NCBI GenBank assembly: GCA_963975425.1
Contig: CAXBGS010000003.1
Coordinates: forward strand, 682,001-746,000
Length of the DNA: 64,000 nucleotides
Origin: CAXBGS01 sp963975425
GTDB taxonomy: Bacteria; Planctomycetota; Planctomycetia; Pirellulales; Pirellulaceae
Direction: 5' to 3'
This document shows, in pieces, positions 18,549 through 27,876 of this stretch. The notes under the pieces are model-generated. The model did not search any database, was not told the DNA's origin, and worked only from the letters and a program-made list of their open reading frames with translations. The position numbers were made by a program, and so were the translations under genes. Positions within the stretch are counted from its first letter, which is position 1; each line of letters begins with the position of its first letter.

Positions 18549-19256
18549 TCACTCCACGACTTCGAATCCTCTCGGTACTTCCATTTTAAATCGTTCTTCG
18601 CGGATATCTTCGCCGTACTGAATGTCACTTCGCACTTGGCCAATTGGCATTGCGGCACCATGACGCACGGGCGACTTTCCAAGATCGGACAGTTGCGGGC
18701 TGAAATCCTGGTCTAGTTTAGACATCGAAAAACCTACGAGGTCCCTGGACTCCGTATCAAACCATAGACTGAGGCGAGAGCTAACCTCAAAGACATCCGC
18801 CTTACCCTCGTTTGTCTCGCGTTGCCCAGCAGCGTCGACGGGCATTTTCTTGATAAAGCTCGCCAGCATTTCTAGCGGACTACCGGGACCATAGACATTG
18901 ACTGGCTGGTCGAGCCAAGTCGCTGTCTTCGCCTGCATGTCAAGACGCAGTTGCTTCTTTGCATTGGTGTCCACAATATCGACAGTGCGAACGTTTCTAT
19001 TCTCATCGAAACGCGTTTCCCGGTAGAGGTTCGGAGACCGATGTTCCGACTCTGTAACAAGGGATACCTGAAGCGAACCGTCTTCCCCGTCGATAAAGTG
19101 TGTAACCGTATAGGACAGCGTCTTCGCTTGCTGGATTTCTCTAAGCGTATTCGCGTACGCTGGGTTGCTAATCGCGTCAGGTTGCTGGCCGCCTGCCGAG
19201 CCGAGCGATACGACATACAAAAGTGTGGCAAGCGCGCTCTTTAGCCAATTGTTCAC
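18549..19256 (-). CDS. Exported LolA-like protein of unknown function
   Basis: A 235-residue protein starting at the GTG at 19256, supported by GGAG seven bases upstream. The signal peptide (WLKSALATLLYVVSLGSA) is followed by a beta-rich domain with 'LSYTVTHFIDGEDG', 'NLYRETRFDENRNVRTVDIV', 'KTATWLDQPVN' and 'GFSMSKLDQDFSPQLS', the alternation seen in LolA/outer-membrane lipoprotein-sorting-like domains that are abundant next to sigma factors in Planctomycetes. Here it stands alone. Function is unknown. Confidence 0.75.
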   Translation of the reverse strand: MNNWLKSALATLLYVVSLGSAGGQQPDAISNPAYANTLREIQQAKTLSYTVTHFIDGEDGSLQVSLVTESEHRSPNLYRETRFDENRNVRTVDIVDTNAKKQLRLDMQAKTATWLDQPVNVYGPGSPLEMLASFIKKMPVDAAGQRETNEGKADVFEVSSRLSLWFDTESRDLVGFSMSKLDQDFSPQLSDLGKSPVRHGAAMPIGQVRSDIQYGEDIREERFKMEVPRGFEVVE

Positions 19257-19754
19257 CGCTATTCTCCGATACAAATCAGGGACGCATTGGCAACGATTGT
19301 AGCCAACTCTGCCAGAACTTGTTTCTCGCGCAACTGGGTAGTGAGCATACGTTTCACTGACGTACTATCACGGCGCTTGCGACTAACCGTCCGCAAAGTA
19401 CTCCCTCATTAGCGTCTGCGTCCATCGGCGCCACTGTCAAATTATCCCTGCGGCACCCTCAACGCAATGCGCTATGCAAATCAGTTGCGGTGGGCGATGC
19501 CGGTGGCATGATGGTGGCAAAAAAAGAGAATCGTGGACTTTGGGGGCTAGGCGAAGAGCGCTACGAGTGTCACTCCGGCAGCGATGCGAAGCCGCGAGTT
19601 GATACGCCGTGTACTGTCATGCGGGAATCGGCCATATGCTTTGCAGTGAGCGGTTGGCGAGAAGAGAGAGCGATCCGTTTTCGAGCGATGCGATTCTAGT
19701 TGGTCGCCGAGTTGAGACTGTGACTCGGGTTCGAATTTGCAGCGATGCAATGGA
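19257..19754. other. Intergenic region
   Basis: This 498-bp stretch between two minus-strand genes probably holds the promoter of the LolA-like gene. No gene, RNA or repeat was recognised. Confidence 0.4.
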
Positions 19755-20933
19755 TTAAACCATCGCTAGTCTGCGAAAGGAAATCAACGCGGTGCACGCG
19801 ATAAGCAACACAGCGACAGAAGGTTCGGGAATAGCGGCGACATTGGTACTGATAAAATAGCCGCTGCCTTCAACCGCCAAGTTCAGATTCTGACCATCGA
19901 AAAACACATCAGTCACATTCGTCGGGTTGGTCGGTAGACTGATGCCGTGCTCGGTAATCAACCATTCATCGAGAAGCCGGACTCCGTCGAATGATTCGTG
20001 CCAAATGAATGCACCTTCCGGGCTTCCCCCAAACGCATATCCGTTGTCAGACACAGTGGTCACCTCACCCTGAAAAGGATCCCCGTCCATGTCGAGAAGA
20101 TACATGAACTCGTAGTCCGCAGCAGATTGGTTTTCCGTCACCCGCCGATCCGAATCGACCCAGAGTGCTGCATTGGTGAAGGTTTGAAAGATGAAGGGAT
20201 CAAACGTTTCGGAAAAGCCAGAAATATAGACACCATTGTCGGACATGTCTCGCACGACTGCAGCGAGATCCGGGTGTGCCAATACTTCCATTCCACTGCC
20301 GGCCCACAGCAGCGGCGAAGCTACGCCGAAAGTAAGACTTCCAAGTCCCGCAAAGAGTCGACCGTCATCAGATACGGCAATCGCACCGCCGTTGCCGAAC
20401 CTACTCTCCAGAGACGTTCGGCCATTCGTCGGAGACCATGAGAACGCCCCTCTAGCGCCATCTTCATCTCCGGCAGCAACTCCATTGGACGCGACGTCCG
20501 AGACAACTGAAGATGGAAACAACAGCCCATCGAGGCCCACCCCCATCGCGGACCAATTGGTCGAGCGTGTCCAAACGGTGCCTTCTCCAACATCGGCGGA
20601 ACCAGGCGATTGGGAATATCCTACGATGTACTCGCCATTGGCAGAAACCGCCGTCGCAACCGAACGACCTCCCAGACCGGCCAGCTCTACGGACGTGAAT
20701 TCTGCTCCATTAGGCGCAATTTCGAAAAATTTGGCCTGCTCAAAATCTCCGGTGTAACCAACCACCATGGCTGTTCCATCGGGGAGTCGCGTCACGCCTC
20801 GCACAGTTACATCCGCCCCGAGATCAACGAAGAACGATGAGATAGTTTCCGCAACTGCAACTGGAGATGAGCAGCAGAAGATGACTGCAAAAACGATTCC
20901 TTGAAACTTCACTCGGGAGCAGCCAGGACACAT
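19755..20933 (-). CDS. PEP-CTERM protein with HAF-type repeats
   Basis: A 392-residue exported protein. After a signal peptide (FQGIVFAVIFCCSSPVAVA) it has repeated strand motifs of the type 'AVSANGEYIVGYS', 'DVASNGVAAGDEDG', 'AVSDDGRLFAGLG', 'DMSDNGVYISGFS' and 'TVSDNGYAFGGSPEG', about one per 45 residues, as in HAF-repeat beta-propeller-like proteins. It ends IPEPSVAVLLIACTALISF then RR, a PEP-CTERM sorting signal. The ATG at 20933 gives the signal peptide; the open frame to 21098 is not family-like. Likely displayed on the cell envelope; function unknown. Confidence 0.85.
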   Translation of the reverse strand: MCPGCSRVKFQGIVFAVIFCCSSPVAVAETISSFFVDLGADVTVRGVTRLPDGTAMVVGYTGDFEQAKFFEIAPNGAEFTSVELAGLGGRSVATAVSANGEYIVGYSQSPGSADVGEGTVWTRSTNWSAMGVGLDGLLFPSSVVSDVASNGVAAGDEDGARGAFSWSPTNGRTSLESRFGNGGAIAVSDDGRLFAGLGSLTFGVASPLLWAGSGMEVLAHPDLAAVVRDMSDNGVYISGFSETFDPFIFQTFTNAALWVDSDRRVTENQSAADYEFMYLLDMDGDPFQGEVTTVSDNGYAFGGSPEGAFIWHESFDGVRLLDEWLITEHGISLPTNPTNVTDVFFDGQNLNLAVEGSGYFISTNVAAIPEPSVAVLLIACTALISFRRLAMV

Positions 20934-21354
20934 CTCTATTAGACTTTGGTTGCTGGGCGGTTTGTGGATGACCACGAGTAGCGTAGTTGTGTAGACGTCC
21001 AGCCGCAAGCTTTTCTGGCTACTCAAACCGCCTCTTTCACTACCGCGTGGATCTTCTGACACGAAAAATTCAGCCATTCGCGCAAAATCCAACTCCAAAC
21101 CCCCACAGCTTTTCGGCTACGGAGTGTGGCGGCTAAACATCAGTGAAAGTATCAGTCCGGCAAAGGCGCGAAGCCAGCTCAGCTCTTTGGCTCAGGTGCT
21201 TCTCTTAGTTCGCATAGGTTCGCGACCGAAAACCCACCATTTATCGGCCCGATGTTACGACACAGTTTGGCAGCAAGGTTCTTCGCGCGACCTTGCTGGA
21301 TCGCGTGAACATAGGCCCGGACCATCTCCGGTGTGGCAAGCTTTGGCATCGCCG
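20934..21354. other. Intergenic and decayed sequence
   Basis: An open minus-strand frame (to 21556) overlaps the decayed integrase but shows no integrase motif; it may be remnant sequence of an older mobile element. No intact gene was recognised. Confidence 0.3.
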
Positions 21355-22022
21355 CTATTTCATAGTATTGCCCATCGGGCCACGGCGAGTAAATCGGCGT
21401 TCGATCCCAAGCGCAGATCGGCGGCGGCAGAGTCTCAGAATCAGGCAAAGCATCCCATGCACGGAAGCCGGTAGCATCGCCTCGGATGCCGCCCACTTGA
21501 ACAATCGCACGACACGCTTCATGCACGAGTTCACTACCGTACGAGCTAGTCCGCAATCGACCATCTTTTGTCGAGTAGTCTTAAACTCAAGGGGGCCGAA
21601 GTCCGAAGCCTGCGTCGCAGCATACAGTTCCTTAACAGGTTTTACCGCAAGTTGATCCGATGCCACTCGGATGCGTCGCCAGTGCCGTAATAGCTCTTGG
21701 CGTGCCGAAAATATTCAACCATCAACACTGCCAACGTCATCTCGCCGGAATCGGCACCGAACGAGATGCTGCGGCCGCTCGCGAGATACTCGGCAATAAG
21801 CCGGTCGTATTCGGCCTTACTGGCCTTGGTGCCGTGCTCGCCAAGATAGTGGTCACGACCATTGATCGTGACGCGAGCCTGACCGCTCTTGTGCTTGCGG
21901 TAACTAGGGAAGTTAGTCTTGGACGTGCCATCGCGCGAACTTCTAAGTTGGAGTTCTCGGGTACAGTACCCAAGAACTCGAGTCGAAAGTGCGCTCTGTC
22001 GCTTGTCGACAGGTCCCGGCAA
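21355..22022 (-). pseudogene. Decayed tyrosine-type integrase remnant
   Basis: Two minus-strand frames together read like the N-terminal and SAM-like core-binding parts of planctomycete integrases. Frame one (22022 to about 21650) has SYRKHKSGQARVTINGRD, YLGEHGTKASKAEYDRLIAE and EYFRHAKSYYG...SEWHRI. Frame two (about 21655 to 21355) has LAVKPVKELYAATQASDFG, TTRQKMVDCGLART and RLFKWAASEAMLPASV. A one-base deletion near 21655 explains the switch. The catalytic domain (R, HxxR, Y) is absent. It lies directly outside the left end of the 17.7-kb element and points away from it. Confidence 0.75.
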
Positions 22023-22050
22023 ATGCCGTTAATCACGAAGTTTTAAGAAG

Positions 22051-22070
22051 TGCCCCCGCTAGGGCTCGAA
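22051..22070. repeat. attL core (20-bp direct repeat)
   Basis: Identical over 20 bp to 39759-39778, with different bases on both flanks. It is a copy of the 3' end of tRNA-Lys left at the far end of the element. Confidence 0.92.
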
Positions 22071-22262
22071 AAAACGGCTCATACGCGGGAAAAAACGCAG
22101 CCATCTTCTGCGGCGGTCCTGCAGGCGGTCCCGTTGCTGCAGAATATCGATGATCAGACGGTCAGTCTTTTAGAGTTGTGGGAGTCGATGGACGTCGTGG
22201 CACGGCGGGAGGTAATGATTTTTGCAAAGGAAATTGCTGAGCGAAGTGACGTACTCCAATAG
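22071..22262 (+). other. Displaced 3' coding tail of the element integrase
   Basis: Reading on from the attL core in the integrase frame gives 63 codons and a TAG stop at 22260-22262. The predicted tail ends LLELWESMDVVARREVMIFA then KEIAERSDVLQ, a W-x-x-(M/L)...R..V/I..A helix pattern that I recall from the C-terminal ends of planctomycete integrases. In the excised circle the right core would join this sequence directly, so the integrase at 38507 would be 487 residues long. Here the tail has no start of its own beyond a GTG at 22050 with no ribosome-binding site, so it is probably silent while integrated. Confidence 0.7.
22113..22134 (+). repeat. Candidate integrase arm site, left arm
   Basis: A 22-bp stretch made of two copies of GCGGTCCYG (22113 and 22125). 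It matches 39636-39657 at 20 of 22 positions, same orientation. The pair flanks the core on both sides in the excised form (42 and 101 bp away), as arm-type sites of tyrosine integrases do. Function is inferred. Confidence 0.5.
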
Positions 22263-22534
22263 CGTCACTCCGTGGAAGCTTAGCGCCGCCTTCACGCGAA
22301 CACCAACTTCTTCACCTTGCCGTCTTGGGGCTTTTCTCCATCGCGGCCTTCGTGCTGTACGTTTCGCTAGAGCCGGTGACGCCGTGGTTATCTCACTCTT
22401 CCCTCGACAATCCGGGCCAATCCCACGGAGGCAAGTGTCGCGGGTCTGAACACTGCATCACGGCGTAACCACCAAATCGACCGGTCGATGATCGCTCGTC
22501 TCCCGACCATCCGGAAAGTCGCCCGGCAACACGA
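22263..22534. other. Left-end non-coding stretch
   Basis: Between the displaced integrase tail and the end of hsdR. It contains a 14-bp palindrome (ATCGACCGGTCGAT, about 22473-22486). No gene was recognised. Confidence 0.35.
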
Positions 22535-23284
22535 TCATTGCGTCCACCCCTGACAAATCGCCTCGGCTTGTTCCAGCACCAGCTTCGTTGCTTCAGCTTG
22601 CAGGTCGGGCGGGTAGCCGTGCTTGCGGAGAATGCGGCGGACGATGACTCGGATTTTGGCGCGGGCGGACTCTCGCAGCGTCCAGTCGATGCTGACGTTT
22701 TTGCGGACCGTCATGATCAACTCGGCGGCGATCACCTTGAGCTTGTCGTCGCCCATCGCTTCGGTTGCCGATGCATTTTGGGCGAGCGCATCATAGAAGG
22801 CAAGCTCGTCGTCGTTCAGTCCAAGGTCTTCGCCTCGGTCGGACGCGGCACGCATCTGCTCGGCCAGCTTGATCAACTCCTCGATGATCTCGTGCGTCTC
22901 AATCGCTCGGTTGTGGTATTTGTTAAGAGTTTGCTGGAGCAGGTCCGAGAACTTGCGAGCCTGGACCACATTGCGTGGTGAGCGCTGCTTGATCTCGTCA
23001 CCAAGTAGTTTCTTCAGCAGCTCGACGGCAACGTTCTTGTGCGGTAGACGGCGCACGTCGGCCAAGAAGTCTTCGGAGAGGATCGAGATGTCAGGCCGGT
23101 CCAGTCCGGCGGCGGAAAAGACATCGATGACCTGATCCCCGGTCGCCACCACCGCTTCGCTGACCAATTGACGCACAGCGTAGTCGAGTTCGCTCTTGCT
23201 CTTGCCGCTTTCGGAGTACTTTCGGAACATCGTGGCGACGATCTGGAAGAACGCAATATCGTCGCGGATTTTGTGTGCGTACGG
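22535..23284 (-). pseudogene. hsdR: hsdR, 3' part beyond an in-frame stop
   Basis: This frame continues hsdR without any shift after the TAG at 23285-23287: the first residues read PYAHKIRDDIAFFQIVATMF, which joins well to SGLSKGYALCPT before the stop. The part encodes the helical C-terminal domain of type I restriction subunits (SKSELDYAVRQLVSEAVV, RNVVQARKFSDLLQQTLNKY, YHNRAIETHEIIEELIKLA, LRESARAKIRVIVRRILRKH), which contacts the methyltransferase core. An internal ATG at 23230 could give a separate 231-residue piece, but no clear ribosome-binding site precedes it. Loss of this domain should impair complex assembly unless the stop is read through. Confidence 0.85.
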
Positions 23285-25810
23285 CTAGGTCGGGCAGAGT
23301 GCGTAGCCTTTGGACAACCCGCTGACATGAGCCAGCCAGCGTTGCTTACCGTCCTCCTGTTCCAGGATGTATTCCTGTGCAGCGACCGGGAGAGAAACCT
23401 TGTCTCCAGCCGTGCCGGTCTTCCACTTCGTCCAGTTGAATCCGTGGATCATGTCGCAGCAAAGCTCGTACTGCTTTTGTAGCGCCCGTACTGCGTCGGC
23501 GGTGTCGACGGTCGTCTGTCCCTTGCCTCCGCTCTCGGTGTAGGTACGCAGCGCACTCTTGAGTGAATCACCGATCCCCAGGTAGTCGACAATGAGACCG
23601 CCTGGCTTGTTGCGGAATACTCGGTTCACTCTGGCAATGGCCTGCATCAAGCCATGTCCGTGCATGGGCTTGTCCAGATACATCGTGTGCAAGCACGGCG
23701 CATCGAAGCCGGTCAGCCACATGTCGCGGACGATGACCAGCTTGAAGTCACTGTTGGGATCTTTGAAATCGCTGGCCAGCGTCTTGCGTCGTTGTTTGGT
23801 ACGAATGTGCTGCTGCCACTCCGGCGGATCGGAAGCCGATCCCGTCATGATGATCTTTACGGCGCCGAAATCATCGGCAGCTGGAACCTTCGTGTCCTCG
23901 CTGTAGTCAGGAGTGTTTTCAGCCACGATCCTTGGTGGGTCGCTACCTGCGGGTTCTTGCCAGGCTTCTGTATCGGGTCTAGCCAGCGCAGCGGCACTCG
24001 CTTCGTTTTCGCCATCACGATCAGCCGACTTCGCCTTCCCGTTGGGATTGCCATGCCACTGCGGACGCAGCTTAATGATCTCGTTGTAGAGGTCCACGCA
24101 AATTCGGCGAGACATGCAGACGATCATCCCCTTGCCGTCCATCGCTTCGCATCGCGTCTCGAAATGATCCACCAAATCCTTGGCCAGCAGCTTTAGCCGC
24201 TCGTCGTCGCCGACCATCGACTCCAGTGCTGCCCACTTCGTCTTGAGCTTTTCCTTGGTCGTCAGTTCTTCGGATTCGGTCACGTCCTCGAATTCGTCGT
24301 CGATCGTCTCCATCGAACGATCGGCAAGGCTGAGTTTGATTACCCGGCTTTCGTAGTAGATCGGTACCGTCGCCTTATCTTCCACGGCTCGCTGGATGTC
24401 ATAGACGCTGATGTAGTCGCCAAATACGGCCACCGTGTTCTTGTCATCGAGTTCGATCGGCGTGCCGGTGAATCCGATGAAGGAGGCGTTCGGCAGGGCG
24501 TCCCTGATGTTCCTGGCAAACCCATATGAAACGTCACCGGTTTCCTTATCCTGTTTGGCCTTAAACCCGTACTGGCTACGGTGCGCCTCGTCGGCCATCA
24601 CGACGACATTCTTACGATCCGTCAGTAGCGGAAACTGCCCTGTTTTTTCGGCGAACTTATGCACCGTGGTGAAGATCACGCCGCCCGAGTTGACTTTTAG
24701 TAGCTCGCGAAGGTGTTCCACGCCATCGGCTTGCACCGGCGTTTGACGGAGGATGTCAGTGCAGCGGTGGAACTGGCCGAACAGTTGGTCGTCAAGGTCA
24801 TTACGATCGGTCAGCACGATCAGCGTAGGGTTGTTCATCGCGGGGTGCGAGATCACCAGCCCCGAATAGAACAGCATCGTGAGACTCTTGCCGCTACCTT
24901 GGGTGTGCCACACGACGCCGCATCGCTGATCGCCCCCGACGCGAGTCGCTTCGATGGTTGCATCAATCGCCCGACGCGCGGCGTGGAACTGGTGATAGCC
25001 CGCCAGGATTTTATGGATGTCCTCACTGTCGGGATCATCCTCGAACAAAACGAACCCGGTGATCAGCTCGATCATTCGCTCCGACTGGAGAGCACCGCGA
25101 ATCAGCACCTCCAGCTCCGTCAGCCCCTTCACGGGCGTTTCGTCCTCGATCGTCCGCCAAGGCTTGAACCATTCTTGTCCCGCCGTCAGCGAACCCATCC
25201 GCGCCGCCAATCCGTCGCTGACCACAAGCAGCTCGTTGTAGTAAAACAATGTCGGCAATTCGGATTTGTAGGTTTTCAGCTGCGTGAACGCTTTGTCGAC
25301 GGTCGCATCTTCGTCGGCCTGGTTCTTCAGTTCGATCACGACCAACGGCAGACCATTGACGAACAGAACAATGTCCAATCGACGATGATGTTCGCCCTGG
25401 ATGACGGTAAATTGGTTCACCGCAAGATAGTCATTGGCGGTGACATCATCGGTCGAAACCAGCCGAATGTGATCACCACCGATCGATCCATCCTCTCGGC
25501 GATACTCAACCTCCACGCCATCCCGGAGCTGTTTGTGGAAAACGCGGTTGTTCTGGATCAGCGACGGCAGGTCAGGGCGTAGCACCTTGCGGAGCGCATC
25601 CTCTCGGGCTTCCTCCGGCAGACCGGGATTCAGTCGAGCAATCGCATCACGCAACCGCCATTCCAACACGACATCAACGACCGACTCCCGTTCAGGGTTA
25701 TCCCCTCCGGGTGAGATGTCCGAACCATGGGCGATGTCATAGCCGAGCGATTCGAGCCATTCCATTGCGGCGTATTCGACCGTGTCTTCAGTGATTGTCA
25801 CTATTGTCAC
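23285..25810 (-). CDS. hsdR: Type I restriction enzyme subunit R, truncated by an in-frame TAG
   Basis: An 841-residue piece containing the nuclease and both motor domains. The PD-(D/E)XK site is LDIVLFVNGLPLVVIELKN (D146, E160, K162); the helicase part has Walker A TQGSGKS (303-309), DEAH (407-410), FIGFTGTPIE, and VRDMWLTGFDAPCLHTMYLD followed by an AIARVNRVFRNKPGG arginine-finger motif. HsdR cleaves and translocates unmodified DNA with HsdM and HsdS. The normal length of about 1,090 residues is reached only if TAG at 23285-23287 is ignored. The start is GTG at 25810, with another GTG three codons in. It is the last gene of the minus-strand defence operon. Confidence 0.9.
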   Translation of the reverse strand: MTIVTITEDTVEYAAMEWLESLGYDIAHGSDISPGGDNPERESVVDVVLEWRLRDAIARLNPGLPEEAREDALRKVLRPDLPSLIQNNRVFHKQLRDGVEVEYRREDGSIGGDHIRLVSTDDVTANDYLAVNQFTVIQGEHHRRLDIVLFVNGLPLVVIELKNQADEDATVDKAFTQLKTYKSELPTLFYYNELLVVSDGLAARMGSLTAGQEWFKPWRTIEDETPVKGLTELEVLIRGALQSERMIELITGFVLFEDDPDSEDIHKILAGYHQFHAARRAIDATIEATRVGGDQRCGVVWHTQGSGKSLTMLFYSGLVISHPAMNNPTLIVLTDRNDLDDQLFGQFHRCTDILRQTPVQADGVEHLRELLKVNSGGVIFTTVHKFAEKTGQFPLLTDRKNVVVMADEAHRSQYGFKAKQDKETGDVSYGFARNIRDALPNASFIGFTGTPIELDDKNTVAVFGDYISVYDIQRAVEDKATVPIYYESRVIKLSLADRSMETIDDEFEDVTESEELTTKEKLKTKWAALESMVGDDERLKLLAKDLVDHFETRCEAMDGKGMIVCMSRRICVDLYNEIIKLRPQWHGNPNGKAKSADRDGENEASAAALARPDTEAWQEPAGSDPPRIVAENTPDYSEDTKVPAADDFGAVKIIMTGSASDPPEWQQHIRTKQRRKTLASDFKDPNSDFKLVIVRDMWLTGFDAPCLHTMYLDKPMHGHGLMQAIARVNRVFRNKPGGLIVDYLGIGDSLKSALRTYTESGGKGQTTVDTADAVRALQKQYELCCDMIHGFNWTKWKTGTAGDKVSLPVAAQEYILEQEDGKQRWLAHVSGLSKGYALCPT

Positions 25811-25860
25811 CGCGTGGTGGCTTGATGAAGCGAGTGGGTTGGTTTGAGTGCGCGGCCTTG

Positions 25861-26193
25861 CTAGTTATCTGGTTCATCAACCTCACCCGTCTGCTCAACG
25901 TATCGGATTTTCGCTTCCTGCCAGTCGGCATAGGTTTGGTTTATCCCGGGAATGCGCCAAGTCATGCGACCATTGGTATTCCGAGCTGCAACAACGGCTG
26001 CCGCTGCGCTCGGGCTACTGAAAGGGACATCTTCGACGAAGACATAGTAGTCAGGGTCTTCTCGCACCTCGAGCTTTCCTGCCTGAACAAGCCGGTCTCG
26101 CTTCGTGCAAGATTGTGTCCACGATCTTACGCCTTCTTTGCGTACCGTCGAACCCACTCGGACAGTCATTTCACCGTCGGTTTCGACTACCAT
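25861..26193 (-). CDS. DUF4357-like protein
   Basis: A 110-residue protein. The central part, CTKRDRLVQAGKLEVRED then YYVFVEDVPFSSPSAAAAVV and ARNTNGRMTWRI, matches the DUF4357 pattern: a short winged-helix-like domain often found at the C terminus of GIY-YIG nucleases or next to restriction genes. Here it stands alone. The ATG at 26193 begins seven bases after the nuclease stop, so it is part of the operon; hsdR starts 50 bp further on. A role in DNA recognition or in regulating the complex is only a guess. Confidence 0.78.
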   Translation of the reverse strand: MVVETDGEMTVRVGSTVRKEGVRSWTQSCTKRDRLVQAGKLEVREDPDYYVFVEDVPFSSPSAAAAVVAARNTNGRMTWRIPGINQTYADWQEAKIRYVEQTGEVDEPDN

Positions 26194-26200
26194 AGCTTGT

Positions 26201-27688
26201 TTACTGGAACCGGAAGACTTTGCTCACGAGATCGCGGATGATCTCAAAAAAGCGTTGGGGCGATTCACTGCCGTTAGCTGACCCAGGCGAAGCCGTTTTC
26301 CAGTATCGCTCTTCCCACTCTTTCCAGACATGATTCTCATACTCGTAAAGCGTGGAATGTCGTGACGGCTCGCCCCATTCCGTGGTGATCAGGCGAATGT
26401 CGCTCAGATTAAGTAGCTTCAGTTTTTCGTAGCCGATCGCATTGTAATCAATCATCAATTCGCCAAAAACAACTCGTGGAATCGTGTCCCTGATATTGGT
26501 ACCGGGATAGTGGCGCTTCTCTGCACGTGGGGGCGTGAATGAGTTAACGGCGGCGAGTGCATAAAGAAAAAACAGTTCATCAGCATAGTCGTCCCTTGCT
26601 TTGCGTTTTTCTCGGACCAGTGCCCGGATGGCTCCTATGGCCTCGTGAAGCGACGGTGTCGGTTGCCATCGAAGCGCCATAGTCAACCCATCGTTCGGAC
26701 TACTCCGAATTGCCTGCTTCATATCAGCATAATATTGATTGGTAATCTCAGCCGCCTGCTCCAATGTCGCGAGGTTTTGCTTGGAGCCGCTACTCTGCTT
26801 GCACTTCTGTATATCAGCCCAGGCATGCTCGATAGCCTGAATCGACTTGGTGTTCGCATCGTTTGCATTACGCCAGTATGTATTCTTAGCGATGGACTGC
26901 GCTTCGGGTTTTTTCCGTTCTGCGCCGATGTGTTTTGATGGAGAATCACCGCTGCCAGTTCCATGACGTCTTGTCAGGCGCGGCTGGCCGAAAGTTGCGA
27001 CAGCGGATTCATAAGGTTGAACATCCACGATTGCGAAGTCGAGCGACAGAGGTTTGTTAAATCGACGGTTGATTATCCATTGGCTCTTGTGGACCTTGTC
27101 GCCCGGTGCCTTGACCTCCAGAAATCGAACCTTATTTCCTTTCCACATCGTAATGTCAGGCCAGCCCTTACGAAATTCGTAAGGGTCTTCGGAAAAAATT
27201 GTGGCGATGGAATAAAGCGTCTCGGTACCGAGTGCATCAAATAGACCAAGAAACATCCATTGTTCTAGGTCAGGGTAGTAATCTGTGATCCTCGAATCTC
27301 CACGGGGCATCGAAAGAATAAACTGAGCATTCCGGCTCACCTGGTCCCTGCTAGCGTTGCGGACATTTTCGAGAAGCCAAACAGTCTCAAAGTAGTTGTC
27401 CGAAGACGAGACATTGTGATCGTATAACGCTTCAATTCCGATATTCTTGATACTAGAAGGGATCGTCGGGAACGACATCGCCTTGATCACGTTCAGGAGT
27501 AGCCTTCCCTCACGCCAATATCCAGCCCACCCCTCGGGCTCAAAGCACTGAAGTACAGCGTGTTCAACTGACGTCTCACAGCGTCCCGGTGCTATCCATC
27601 GCTTTCCGTCCTTCCGTTCTAAAGCGATGTGGAATAGGTCGACGCCGAGTTCCGCTGCAGTGCTTTCTAACTCCATGGTTGATTGCAT
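26201..27688 (-). CDS. VRR-NUC-type nuclease
   Basis: A 495-residue protein. Residues 174-205 carry the VRR-NUC core KGWPDITMWKGNKVRFLEVK (D178, E191, K193) followed by APGDKVHKSQWI, the signature of the VRR nuclease branch of the PD-(D/E)XK superfamily (as in FAN1 and some phage nucleases). The flanking regions are helical: an N-terminal domain with 'EHAVLQCFEPEGWAGYWREG' is typical for the family. The C-terminal half (to 495) is not recognised. It sits in the operon between a small gene and the DUF4357 gene. The start could also be ATG 27676. Probably an accessory nuclease of the restriction system; that role is inferred from position. Confidence 0.85.
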   Translation of the reverse strand: MQSTMELESTAAELGVDLFHIALERKDGKRWIAPGRCETSVEHAVLQCFEPEGWAGYWREGRLLLNVIKAMSFPTIPSSIKNIGIEALYDHNVSSSDNYFETVWLLENVRNASRDQVSRNAQFILSMPRGDSRITDYYPDLEQWMFLGLFDALGTETLYSIATIFSEDPYEFRKGWPDITMWKGNKVRFLEVKAPGDKVHKSQWIINRRFNKPLSLDFAIVDVQPYESAVATFGQPRLTRRHGTGSGDSPSKHIGAERKKPEAQSIAKNTYWRNANDANTKSIQAIEHAWADIQKCKQSSGSKQNLATLEQAAEITNQYYADMKQAIRSSPNDGLTMALRWQPTPSLHEAIGAIRALVREKRKARDDYADELFFLYALAAVNSFTPPRAEKRHYPGTNIRDTIPRVVFGELMIDYNAIGYEKLKLLNLSDIRLITTEWGEPSRHSTLYEYENHVWKEWEERYWKTASPGSANGSESPQRFFEIIRDLVSKVFRFQ

Positions 27689-27867
27689 CCCTTTCGCTCG
27701 AATGACGTTTCTGCTTTTGCGTTTGGTGCGGCTTTATTCCCGGATGAATAGCCAGATCGGCGAGCATTGCGACGGAGGCGTCGATCCAATTTCCGGTCCT
27801 GTTCGACGGTAAGGACGCAAGTGAGGAAGCCGTTTTCAAAGCATACGTGAATTGCCGTGCCTTTCAT
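27667..27867 (-). CDS. Small basic protein, function unknown
   Basis: A 66-residue frame whose ATG at 27867 is preceded by GAGGTGGAAG and begins nine bases after the stop of the upstream nuclease gene. Its 3' end overlaps the start of the VRR-NUC gene. It begins with a short beta-like stretch (AIHVCFENGFLTCVLTV) and becomes very basic (RKLDRRLRRNARRSG). No family was recognised; the spacing and ribosome-binding site are the main support. Confidence 0.45.
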   Translation of the reverse strand: MKGTAIHVCFENGFLTCVLTVEQDRKLDRRLRRNARRSGYSSGNKAAPNAKAETSFERKGCNQPWS

Positions 27868-27876
27868 CTTCCACCT

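Noticed and set aside
21179..21556. A 125-codon minus-strand frame overlapping the decayed integrase
   Set aside because: No motif or ribosome-binding site was recognised; it may be residual coding sequence, but I cannot support it as a gene.
22050..22262. An independent 70-codon gene starting at GTG 22050
   Set aside because: The start lies at the att core, there is no ribosome-binding site, and the first residues are the antisense of the tRNA 3' end. It is better explained as the displaced 3' end of the integrase gene.
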